64,000 bases of DNA from JBCCXL01 sp039191605 (GTDB taxonomy: Bacteria; Acidobacteriota; Thermoanaerobaculia; Multivoradales; JAHZIX01), in NCBI GenBank assembly GCA_039191605.1, contig JBCCXL010000006.1:124001-188000 (forward strand), written 5' to 3'. Of the stretch, positions 35,132 through 43,000 are shown piece by piece. The notes under the pieces were generated by a model, which was not told the origin of the DNA, did not search any database, and worked only from the letters and a program-made list of their open reading frames with translations. Both the position numbers and the translations under genes were made by a program. Numbering within the stretch: the stretch's first letter is position 1; each line of letters opens with the position of its first letter.

Positions 35132-35217
35132 TTTCGCTAGCACCACCTTGCCCGAAGCCTAGTTATCATCGGCCTACAATGACTCTCTGAAATTCACCAT
35201 GACTGAGGTGCCAAAGT

Positions 35218-35772
35218 ATGCCCATCCGAAACGTTCTCTTAGTAATTCTTACCCTCATTTCCTTCGCGGGTATCTTGCACGGTCCCGCCATCGACCCCGA
35301 TGGCCTTATTGCCGCGATTGGAAGCTGGTCTAAAGGACCTGCCATCGATCCCGATGGATTGACCCGCGCCTTCCTGCACGGCCCCGGGGCTGACCCCAAC
35401 GGATTAATTCCAGTCTTCCTCCACGGGCCTGGCGCTGATCCCGATGGGCTGGCCAATGCTCTATTACACGGACCTGGATTCGACCCCAACGGAATCATCT
35501 CGGCCCTCCTGCACGGACCTGGCTTTGATCCCAATGGGCTAATCCGAGCCTTCCTGCACGGTCCTGGAGCTGATCCCAATGGGCTAATCCGAGCCTTCCT
35601 GCACGGTCCTGGAGCTGATCCCAATGGGCTAATCCGAGCCTTCCTGCATGGTCCTGGAGCTGATCCCAATGGGCTAATCCGAGCCTTCCTTCACGGCCCT
35701 GGTTTTGATCCTGATGGACTGGTCTCTGGAGTTATTGCTGCACCGGTCATCGACCTCAACGGCCGCTTCTAA
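35218..35772 (+). CDS. Repeat protein: ten GPxxDPxG units of about 15 residues
   Basis: 184 residues. An N-terminal hydrophobic segment (VLLVILTLISFAGIL) serves as signal or anchor, then ten copies of GP(A/G)xDP(N/D)G spaced 15 residues apart (19 for the first gap), with consensus GPGADPNGLIRAFLH; the C-terminus reads VIDLNGRF. Repeats 6-9 are almost identical in DNA, which shows recent expansion. GAGGTG lies seven bases before the ATG. The protein could be a multi-core peptide precursor, a surface repeat protein or an adhesion module. It shares its motif with the 35-residue peptide upstream. I know of no family with this repeat. Confidence 0.75.
   Translation: MPIRNVLLVILTLISFAGILHGPAIDPDGLIAAIGSWSKGPAIDPDGLTRAFLHGPGADPNGLIPVFLHGPGADPDGLANALLHGPGFDPNGIISALLHGPGFDPNGLIRAFLHGPGADPNGLIRAFLHGPGADPNGLIRAFLHGPGADPNGLIRAFLHGPGFDPDGLVSGVIAAPVIDLNGRF
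35278..35718 (+). repeat. 45-bp in-frame tandem repeat array
   Basis: Ten units encode GPxxDPxG, nine steps of 45 bp except for a longer first spacer. Units 7-9 (about 35560-35690) are identical or differ by one base, whereas the outer units have diverged. The array is coding, with no spacers, so it is not a CRISPR. Confidence 0.85.
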
Positions 35773-36185
35773 CTCCTCTTCCCCCGATCCCGCGGCGTGG
35801 CTTCGGCCCCCGCGGGGTCGAATACTTCGGCCTGTTGAAGCTCTTCGTCTAGCGGCTCTTCTTCGAAATCGTAGAGCGGCTCACCGGCGCGGTAGTAGAG
35901 CATCCCGGCGGTGAGGCCAAACATGGCGAAGGAGGCGGCGAGCTCGCTTTGGGCTCTGTGGAGCTGGCGGCGACTGAGGGGCGGTTCGGCGTCGAGGATG
36001 CCGACGGACATGCGCGGGGCCCAGCGGATGTTGAGGGTGAGGCCGGGGTCGGCCTGCTGATAGATGTTGTGGAGCACGCGCTCGCAGCTGCCCTGGAGGG
36101 ATTCGGGAAGGATGCTCTGGGGCAACTCGACGGTCCAGCGCTTTGGGGTGGGCGGGGATTCGGGGACGAGGGGCGTCTGCTGCAT
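35769..36185 (-). CDS. Hypothetical protein, 138 residues
   Basis: A soluble acidic protein convergent with the repeat gene; the two overlap by 4 bp at their 3' ends. The middle (SILPESLQGSCERVLHNIYQQ, LTLNIRWAPRMSVGIL, LSRRQLHRAQSELAASFAMFG) suggests a mixed alpha/beta domain, and the tail is acidic (DFEEEPLDEELQQAEVFD). No family is recognised. A GAAAGGACCC stretch upstream of the ATG may serve as its ribosome site. A G/C-rich hairpin (35785-35823) lies inside its 3' end. Confidence 0.6.
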   Translation of the reverse strand: MQQTPLVPESPPTPKRWTVELPQSILPESLQGSCERVLHNIYQQADPGLTLNIRWAPRMSVGILDAEPPLSRRQLHRAQSELAASFAMFGLTAGMLYYRAGEPLYDFEEEPLDEELQQAEVFDPAGAEATPRDRGKRS

Positions 36186-36688
36186 GGTGGGTCCTTTCGC
36201 TGAGCGGCCTTCCTGCTGAATAGCCCTCTTGGGGGGCGACCTTCTCGCGGGGTGACCTTCTCGGGGGGCGGTGCTGGAAGGCAGAGGCTTGTCGTTGGCT
36301 TCTCGGCTGGGAGAGGGCCTTTGCTCACAGTGACAGGATCAAAAGATTTGTGTCTCAGCGGAAGTTCATGGCGAAAAAGGAGAAGAGGCTCCCGGCTGCG
36401 GCGAGAACCCAGAAGGGGCCATGCTTATCCGAAGAGGCTCTTCAGAAGGCCCTCTTTCGAAGGCGTACGGTCAAGAAGACTGGTGATTCGCCGACCCCGA
36501 TTCCAGCTTCTTTGAACAGCTTCCTGAACACGGCCCCGGCGCTTTTTCTTGCGTTCAGACACCGACTAGCCCCAGCCGGTACCCTCTCCCTCCATCGTTC
36601 CCAACCGACCCACTCTTCCTCCGCGCCCCTTCCCCCTCGGCGCCATGGAGTCAATACCCCGTACCGCGCACCTGGCGGACGAGCCCCT
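36186..36688. other. Intergenic region, no supported gene
   Basis: 503 bases between a leftward hypothetical gene and the rightward HTH gene. The HTH frame is open back to an ATG at 36368 (MAKKEKRLPAAAR), but the residues in between are low-complexity (Pro, Ser, Arg) and unlike an HTH protein, so I treat it as untranslated. G-rich runs occur around 36220-36290. Promoters for both neighbours must be here, but I cannot place them. Confidence 0.4.
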
Positions 36689-37111
36689 ATGCCCCAAAAC
36701 CCCGGCTTCCTCCTTCACCTCGGGCAGGCCCTGCGCACCCTGCGCCAGCGCCGCGATCTCAGCCAGGCGGCGCTGGCGGAACGCTGCGGGCTGACGCCGC
36801 CGATGATCAGCAACTACGAGCGTGGCGTCCACCACCCCTCGTTGACCTCCCTCGAGGCTTTGTTGCACGCCTTGGGCGCTGATCTCTTCGACCTGGCTCA
36901 GGCCGTTCAGGTTCAGCGCATGGACAATGAAACGCTCTCCCAAAGGCTGCCCGCCGGGGCTACGCCACCCCAATCGAATGAGCTCTCGACGGACGAGCTC
37001 TCCAAACTCCTTTACCCTTACCTCCGCGATCTGAGCTTCGACCCGATGCGGAGGAGGATCTTCTGGGTCCTTACCTCCAACCTCGCCCAGGAGCTCGCGC
37101 GAGCTGACTGA
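36689..37111 (+). CDS. XRE-family HTH transcriptional regulator
   Basis: 140 residues. An HTH_3 (Cro/C1) domain covers residues 8-70: LGQALRTLRQRRDLSQAALAERCGL, then TPPMISNYERG, then HPSLTSLEALLHALG. The remainder has a polar linker and a C-terminal helix (LSKLLYPYLRDLSFDPMRRRIFW). The start at 36689 was chosen because the fold begins shortly after it. It is convergent with the DGR operon, separated by 143 bases that include a CAGCCCC/GGGGCTG hairpin at 37182-37199. It could regulate that operon or be unrelated. Confidence 0.8.
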   Translation: MPQNPGFLLHLGQALRTLRQRRDLSQAALAERCGLTPPMISNYERGVHHPSLTSLEALLHALGADLFDLAQAVQVQRMDNETLSQRLPAGATPPQSNELSTDELSKLLYPYLRDLSFDPMRRRIFWVLTSNLAQELARAD

Positions 37112-37254
37112 AGCTGACAGAGGCAGGCTGACCGCAAGCCATCCACGCTAATCCAGCGCTGAACCGCCCCCTCGGCTGCTTCAGCCCCGACGGGGGCTGC
37201 CTACTCCCTAGCCCCTCGGTCGGCGCCCCCGCCGCGCCGGGCCGCCTCCCACCC

Positions 37255-38217
37255 CTAGGGGCTCCGCCCCTCCTTCTGAGGCTCCGCCTCACCGGGCTCG
37301 TGGGGACCTCGAGAAAGGCGGACGCCAATGCTGGAGTTGCGGCCCGACGGGGGGAGGGTGCCGCGGCGAAACGCCGCCCGCAGGCGGCGGGCATTGTAGA
37401 ACCACGAGCCGCCCCGCAGCACGCGGTGCCCGCCGTCTGTCACTAAGGGGTCAACCCGACTGCCACCTGGATAGCGTTCGCCATAATCCCATGCATCCTC
37501 GCACCACTCTCTGACGTTCCCCAGCATGTCGTAGAGACCCCAGGGGTTTGCTTCTTTCAGCCCTACGGGCCAGCTCTGCCAGTGACTATCTGGCCCCTCC
37601 TCCCCCTCCGGTATCTCCCCCAGACCCACCGAGCGCTTCACGCGCTGCCAAAGACTCGGCGAAGTCTTGAAGCGGTATCTCACTATCTCGACCGACGAAT
37701 TTTCGTCATACCAGCCAATGCGGTCGAGCAAAGCACGTCCTTCTTCGCTGCCCGGGTCGAAATCACCCAGCCAAGTTGCCCCCTCCGTGCCAGCGCGGCA
37801 CGCCCGCTCCCACTGAGCCTCGGTGGGTAACCCGAGCGATAGACCCAGCTGCCGCTCGTTGATCTGATCGATGAAGGCCTTGGCGGCCTCCCAACTCACG
37901 TTCTCGACCGGACGCTCTGGATCCTGGAACCCGCTGGGATTCTTCCCCGTCACTTCCAGCCACAGCGCCTGAGTACAGGGCGTATCCGCTAACCAATAGC
38001 CTTCCGTCAGCGTGACTTCGTGCCGTGGGCCCTCGTTAGAATCCCTCCCTTTCTCCTCTTTCGGCGACCCCATCCAAAAAGTCCCCTCCGGAATCCAGCG
38101 CATGCGCTGCACAACCTTACCGATCTTGATCTCGGTAAAGAAGCCGTATTGATCTTCCCCCCAGCCCCAGGCCCAGCTGGGAGCGTAGCCAGACGGGAAA
38201 GGGTGATCAGCGGTCAT
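37255..38217 (-). CDS. FGE/SUMF-like DGR target protein 1
   Basis: 320 residues from the ATG at 38217 (GAGGGTG upstream). A single formylglycine-generating-enzyme-like domain: MRWIPEGTFWMGSP, RHEVTLTEGYWLADTPCTQALW, RPVENVSWEAAKAFI, LPTEAQWERACRAGT, GLYDMLGNVREWCED, then the variable repeat RVLRGGSWFYNARRLRAAF. FGE folds belong to the C-type lectin class used by many DGR targets. The paired catalytic Cys of true FGEs is not visible in the RGGS region, so a binding role is more likely than sulfatase maturation. The gene is the last in the operon, 166 bases after the template repeat. Two GGA-loop hairpins overlap its 3' end. Confidence 0.9.
   Translation of the reverse strand: MTADHPFPSGYAPSWAWGWGEDQYGFFTEIKIGKVVQRMRWIPEGTFWMGSPKEEKGRDSNEGPRHEVTLTEGYWLADTPCTQALWLEVTGKNPSGFQDPERPVENVSWEAAKAFIDQINERQLGLSLGLPTEAQWERACRAGTEGATWLGDFDPGSEEGRALLDRIGWYDENSSVEIVRYRFKTSPSLWQRVKRSVGLGEIPEGEEGPDSHWQSWPVGLKEANPWGLYDMLGNVREWCEDAWDYGERYPGGSRVDPLVTDGGHRVLRGGSWFYNARRLRAAFRRGTLPPSGRNSSIGVRLSRGPHEPGEAEPQKEGRSP
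37258..37290 (-). promoter_or_regulatory. Hairpins downstream of VR1
   Basis: Two perfect 5-bp hairpins with the same loop: GAGGC-GGA-GCCTC (37278-37290) and GGGGC-GGA-GCCCC (37258-37270) on the coding strand. The first lies 17 bases past VR1. Similar hairpins follow VR2 and VR3 but not the template. In studied DGRs, hairpins or cruciforms just 3' of VR mark it as the recipient. Confidence 0.6.
37308..37437 (-). repeat. DGR variable repeat VR1
   Basis: 130 bases aligned to the template at 38383-38509. On the coding strand, template ATC, AAC, AAC, TAT, AAC, AAC and CAC became TTC, TAC, CGC, TTT, CGC, ACC and CTC, all at adenines. There is a 3-base insertion near the middle and one change at a T (TTC to GTC) close to the 3' end. 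Confidence 0.9.
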
Positions 38218-38382
38218 GGCACCCTCGCCACGAAGAAAGAAAGAAGCGAGCACCGGCAAACCTTCGCCGCGGAATCCACCGCCCTACTAGCGCACCGGCG
38301 CCCGGAGACCATTTGCCACCGGCCAAAGGGACCAGCGGACCGGCGCACGATCGGGTCCAGGGCGCCTCCGGCTGCCCTCGAG

Positions 38383-38509
38383 CTCGAGAAAGGCGGAAGC
38401 CAATGTTGGAGTTGCGGTTCGACGGGTGGTTGCCGTTGCGATACGCCGCCCGCAGGTTGCGGGCATTGTTGATCCACGAGCCGCCCCGCAGCACGCGGTT
38501 CTCGCCATC
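38383..38509 (-). repeat. DGR template repeat (TR)
   Basis: 127 bases, 31 bases past the reverse transcriptase stop. Read on the coding strand, it encodes RVLRGGSWINNARNLRAAY and continues as RNGNHPSNRNSNIGFRLSR, rich in AAC codons at exactly the positions that vary in the three VRs. AAC-rich templates give wide amino-acid sampling when adenines are mutated. It ends in CTTTCTCGAG, shared with the VRs, but is then followed by CTCGAG instead of GTCC, the kind of difference expected between template and recipient ends. Confidence 0.93.
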
Positions 38510-38540
38510 TCGATCGTGTCCTTTCGCGCATGCTATCGCC

Positions 38541-39575
38541 TCAGGCGTCCACCGGCGGACGTTCCTGGAGCTCCCGGCCGCGCCAGTGATGGGCGTCGGC
38601 GCCGAGGGTCATGGCCAGGGCGGCGGAGTAGCCCGCCTGGAGCTGACGGTCGCTGGCGCGGCCGGCGAGATAGGCCTCTTCCCAGCGGCGCCGGGCTATC
38701 CGGTAGCGTCGGCGGCGGCGGGCGGTGAGGCCGATTCGGCCGGGCCACACTCGAAAGCCGCAGAGGGAGAGGCCGCGCTCGCTGCGCTGCAGCTGCCAGC
38801 TCTCTTTCACTTCGAGCCGCAGCGAGCTCGCGGCGAAGGCGCGAATCTCTTCGGCCAGCTCCTTCAACTGCTCCCGGCGGTGACCCCAGACGACGAAGTC
38901 GTCCATGTAGCGCACTATCCCCCCAACTCGTGGGCCCCCGACTCGCGCCGTTTCCAGCAGGTAGCGATCGAGAGCCGCGAGGTAGAGATTGGCGAAGTGT
39001 TGGGAGGTCAGCGCCCCGATCGGCAGGCCGATGCCTCGAGCCGACCCGGGAATGCTGCCGTGGCTGTCGATGATCCGGTCCACCAGCCGCAGCACCGGCG
39101 CCCCGCGAATGCGGCGGCGAATCGCCGCCTTCAGCACCTGGTGATCGATGGAGGCGAAGTAAGCCCGCACGTCCATCTTCAAAAACCACGGGAAGCGCTG
39201 GCTGTGCTGCTGTGCCCGCTGCACCGCCCGCCAGCTGCCCTTGCCCAAGCGGCAGGCGAAGGTATCGTCCACCAGATAGCGCTCGAAGGCCGGCTCCAGG
39301 TGAGCCATCAGCGCGTGGTGCAGCACCCGCTCGCGAAATACCGGAGCGTGAATGGTGCGGCGCTTGGGGTCGTGAATTTCGAAGCGGCGAAACTCACCGA
39401 CCGGCACCCTCTCCGCCAGCAGATCCGCCTGCAGCGTCGCCAGCTGCTGAAAGAGATCCTGCTCGTAGCGCTGCACCTCGCGCCGGTGGCGCTTGCCGCG
39501 GGCCGCCCGCCAGAAAGCCCAGGTGAGGTGATCCCAGTGGGCCACGGCCTCGAGATGCACCGTGGTGCGCTTCAC
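38541..39575 (-). CDS. DGR reverse transcriptase
   Basis: 344 residues. RT motifs: FLKMDVRAYFASIDH (catalytic Asp), IGLPIGALTSQHFANLYL with IGxxxSQ in place of the QG of other RTs (near 188), and YMDDFVVW (near 223). The IGxxxSQ variant, short length and adjacent template mark the DGR class. A basic C-terminal region follows (ARRRRRYRIARRRW). It would copy the TR RNA with adenine-directed errors. The start overlaps the HRDC gene stop as ATGA, so synthesis is probably coupled. No intron maturase or retron features are seen. Confidence 0.95.
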   Translation of the reverse strand: MKRTTVHLEAVAHWDHLTWAFWRAARGKRHRREVQRYEQDLFQQLATLQADLLAERVPVGEFRRFEIHDPKRRTIHAPVFRERVLHHALMAHLEPAFERYLVDDTFACRLGKGSWRAVQRAQQHSQRFPWFLKMDVRAYFASIDHQVLKAAIRRRIRGAPVLRLVDRIIDSHGSIPGSARGIGLPIGALTSQHFANLYLAALDRYLLETARVGGPRVGGIVRYMDDFVVWGHRREQLKELAEEIRAFAASSLRLEVKESWQLQRSERGLSLCGFRVWPGRIGLTARRRRRYRIARRRWEEAYLAGRASDRQLQAGYSAALAMTLGADAHHWRGRELQERPPVDA

Positions 39576-40039
39576 TCGGCGGCCTCCCCTGGCTCGAGGG
39601 AGCGGAGCAGCTCGAGAAAGATCTTGCCGTGCTGTTCCAGGCGCGCCTCGCCAACGCCGGCAATCGCCGCCAGGGCCTCCAGGGTGCGCACCTGCCCTTG
39701 CACCATCGCCGCCAGCTGAGCGTTGGTGAACACGATGTAGGCGGGCACGTTCTCGCGCTGGGCGATGGTCTTGCGCAGCTCCCGCAGCTGAGCGTAGACG
39801 GCGAACTCTTCCGGCGGCAGCACCTCTCTATAGTCCACCGCTTCCCGCCGGCGGCTGCGGGACTTCGGCTCCTCCACCTCCGCCAGCCACATCACCGCCA
39901 CCGCCCAATGCGCACCCGAACCCGAGCTCACCAGCTGCGGAATCACGTTCGAGACTCGATGGGTAGCCAAGAACTCGTTCAGCTCTTTCTCCGCCTCTTC
40001 CGGATACAGCACCGGCACGCTAAAGAACTTCACCCTCAC
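39572..40039 (-). CDS. HRDC-domain DGR accessory protein
   Basis: 155 residues from a GTG at 40039 that overlaps the stop of target 2 as GTGA; its own stop overlaps the RT start. The N-terminal 70 residues (VKFFSVPVLYPEEAEKELNEF, HWAVAVMWL) form a small beta-containing domain. The C-terminal half is an HRDC domain (VYAQLRELRKTIAQRENVPAY, VFTNAQLAAMV, LEALAAIAGVGEARLEQHG), a nucleic-acid-binding module of RecQ and RNase D. HRDC proteins replace Avd as the accessory factor in a subset of DGRs, and I see no Avd gene here. It is expected to help the RT bind template RNA or DNA. Confidence 0.88.
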   Translation of the reverse strand: MRVKFFSVPVLYPEEAEKELNEFLATHRVSNVIPQLVSSGSGAHWAVAVMWLAEVEEPKSRSRRREAVDYREVLPPEEFAVYAQLRELRKTIAQRENVPAYIVFTNAQLAAMVQGQVRTLEALAAIAGVGEARLEQHGKIFLELLRSLEPGEAAE

Positions 40040-43000
40040 AAATCGTCCCCCCTCGGCCGCCGGCTCTCGTCGGGGGCTCTCCCCTCCCTCGTCCCTCGGT
40101 CGGCGCCCCCGCCAGCCCCGGCCGCCTCCCACCCCTGGGGCTCCGCCTCCGGTAGCTCTTGGGGACCTCGAGAAAGGCGGAAGCCAAAGATGGAGTAGCG
40201 GTACGACGGGTGGGAGCCGTTGCGATACGCCGCCCGCAGGCGGCGGGCATCGTTGAACCACGAGCCGCCCCGCAGCACGCGGATCTCGCCGTCTGTCATT
40301 GAGGGATCTACCCGACTGCCGCCTGGATACGGATCGCCATAGCTCCAAGCATCTTCACACCATTCCCAGACGTTGCCCAACATGTCGTGGAGCCCCCAGG
40401 GGTTGCACTGTTTCTCACCCACTAGCCGAGTACCGGCTCGATCGAAGTCGTATTGTTTCTCTTTCCACTCACTCGAATCCCGTCCATCAGTCAGGTCGAA
40501 GCCCACGCCACTATTCCCTCCGTACCAGGCGATGTCATCAAGAACTGGGGCATTCCTCTCGCCTAGAAGCTCAAGATCTCCCACCCAGGCCGCCGTATCG
40601 GTTCCCGCCCGGCAGGCATACTCCCATTGCGCCTCAGTCGGCAAGCGCCCGAGGAAGCCCGGAACAAGGCGGCGAAGCTCGGAGAAGAACTCCTGACAGT
40701 CTTCCCAGCTGACGTTCTCCACCGGTCGTAGCTCGGAAACGAACTCGCTGGGCTTCTCACCAGTCACCGCCGTCCAAAGCTCCTGGGTGCAGGGGACCTC
40801 CCCCAGCCAGAAGCCATTGGTGAGGGTGACCTCATGCCTTGGGCCCTCCCAAGAGAATCGTCCCGCTTCGCTGCTCGGTGACCCCATCTGGAAGGTGCCC
40901 GGATACATCCAGCGCAACTTATGGCGCACGCCCTTAACCTCCAAAACCGCCCAGCGCCCGTATTCGTCCAGCCCACCGTCCACCGCCCAGCCGAGCCGAG
41001 CCACCCACGCTCGGGTACGGCGGGCCCGGGGGCTGGCGCGCGTCCCGCGCGCTGCCTTCCCGGTCTCGCCTCCCCCTCGCGCCCCCCCTGGCGCTCCGCG
41101 CTCTTTTGGACCTCGAGAAAGGCGGAAGCCAAAGCTGGAGTCGCGGTTCGACGGGGGGTTGCCGAGGCGAGACGCCGCCCGCAGGTTGCGGGCACCGTTG
41201 AACCACGAGCCGCCCCGCAGCACGCGGGCCTCGCCGCTATCAGGGCCTTCTGGATCTCGCTGCAGCTGGGATGCATAGCCACCACGCCAGTCCCAGCACC
41301 ACTCCCACACGTTACCCAAGGCATCACGAAGTCCCCATGGATTTGCCAGCTTCTGGCCTACTCGGCGAGTTCCCGCCTGATCGAAGTCATGGGCCTTCTC
41401 GTCCCATCCAGAGGCATCCCGTCCGTTCGCCAAGTCGAAGTCGACTCCGCTATTGCCTCGATACCAGGCAATCCTCTCCAGCGTTGGTGAATTCGCTTCA
41501 CCGAGGATCTCCAGATCGCCCTTCCAGGTTGCTGTGGCCGTCCCGGAGCGGCACGCGTATTCCCACTCCGCCTCGCTTGGCAGATCGAACTCCAGGTCGC
41601 GCACTCGGAAGTTCAACCGGTCGATAAAGACCTGGCAGTCTTCCCACGAGACGTTTTCGACTGGACGATCAGGGGTTTCAAACTCGCTGGGGTTCGAGCC
41701 CATTACGACCTCCCACAGTGCCTGGATGCAAGGCGTCTCCGCCATCCAGAAACCCTCGCTGAGAATCACCTCATGCTGTTGCTGCTCCCACATGAATCGA
41801 CCCTCCTCGCCTTCCGGCGAACCCATCACAAAGCGCCCCGGAGGAATCCAACGCATACGCTGCTCAACGCCTTCAACTTCAAAACTGGCCCAAGCACCGT
41901 AGCCGTCACGCCCGGCACGAGTGGCCCAGGAGGGGCGCTGGAAAGGCTGGAGGGTGATGGTCTCGTAGTCAGTGGAGAGCTGGAGCTTGCCCCAAATCAG
42001 TGGTGCTTCAATCTCGGCACGGCCATCGATCAGCTCCACCGGCTGAGGCGATCGCCAGCCGTCACCGAGGTAAACCTTCTCGCGAGTATCGAACTCCACC
42101 ACCAGGGAACCCGGCCCCTCCGACCCCTTGGGCGAGATCAATAGCTTCTGGCCGTGCTGTCGCAGCTCGTAGCGGCGGAAAGGGCGGTCGTCTTTGGGCT
42201 TACCCAACATGTCGGGCGTCACGCCCGGCGGGAGGGGGGCATTGGGATCCCGCTCTAACCGGGCGCGAACGGCAGCAATAAGAGCCTCGCCGAATTGGGC
42301 GTCATGAGCGAGCCCCTCGGGACTTCGCGGAGTTTCCCGGGACCACCAGCCGTCCAGGGCATCGCCAAGGCGGGAATCCCCCTCGCTCCCGGAGAAAGCG
42401 TGCGTTGCCCGGGCATAGGCCACCGCGGCGGCCTCCACCCGGCCTTCGTCGAAGGCTTTGTCCGGAACACCAAGCGCCCGGTAGTGGGCCACCTCACTCG
42501 CCCAAAGCACGTTAGACCAGCCCTTATGCCAATCGATGACCGTGCTCGTCACCTGCCGCACCAGCTCCGGATCCCAGCCTTCGTCTAAACGTTCCGACTG
42601 CCACTTCGCCTTCTGCACGGGATCTAACTCCAGGCATTGGGTCGAAACCCCCGCCACCGCTGGGTGATGCCAAGCGTCGATCTCGGTCCCGAGATCCGCC
42701 CCTACGCCCAGCAGCCGACGCACCGCCCGCAGCAGACCCGGTTCAATGCGCACCGCCGGGGCCAGTAGCCGCAACAGGGCTTCGGCAGCGGAGACCCCCT
42801 CCGGCACTCGTCCTGCCAACGCCTCTGGCCGGCGACGCTGACCGGAACCCTGGGGCGACGACCAGTCGATGGCCCGCCACAACCTGGCGACTTCGGGATT
42901 CCAGCGATAGGCGGGGCAGGGCACGAGAGCGAGAAAACGAGCCCCGGCGGAGCGCAGCCGGCGGCCGAGTCGAAGCCAGGGCTGCTGGAGGAGCTCGCCA

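Noticed and set aside
35278..35718. Tandem array considered as CRISPR
   Set aside because: Contiguous 45-bp units without spacers, in frame, with conservation at protein level.
34969..35772. RiPP biosynthetic cluster
   Set aside because: No radical SAM, cyclase, ATP-grasp, dehydratase or dedicated exporter gene is nearby; only the precursor-like peptides are seen.
35785..35823. GC-rich hairpin after the repeat gene as a terminator
   Set aside because: The stem has a wobble pair, there is no T run on either strand, and it lies in the coding part of the convergent gene.
36368..36688. N-terminal extension of the HTH protein
   Set aside because: The extension is low-complexity and the HTH fold begins just after the ATG at 36689.
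37182..37199. CAGCCCC/GGGGCTG hairpin as an intrinsic terminator
   Set aside because: A perfect 7-bp stem but no T run; left as a possible structure between convergent genes.
38207..38494. Open frame across the template repeat that looks like an FGE C-terminus
   Set aside because: It is the template repeat plus downstream noncoding DNA; the residues after the repeat are unlike any FGE end and it lacks the rest of the domain.
38541..39575. Reverse transcriptase considered as group II intron or retron
   Set aside because: No maturase or endonuclease domain and no msr/msd-like structure; IGxxxSQ motif, adjacent TR and matching VRs fit a DGR.
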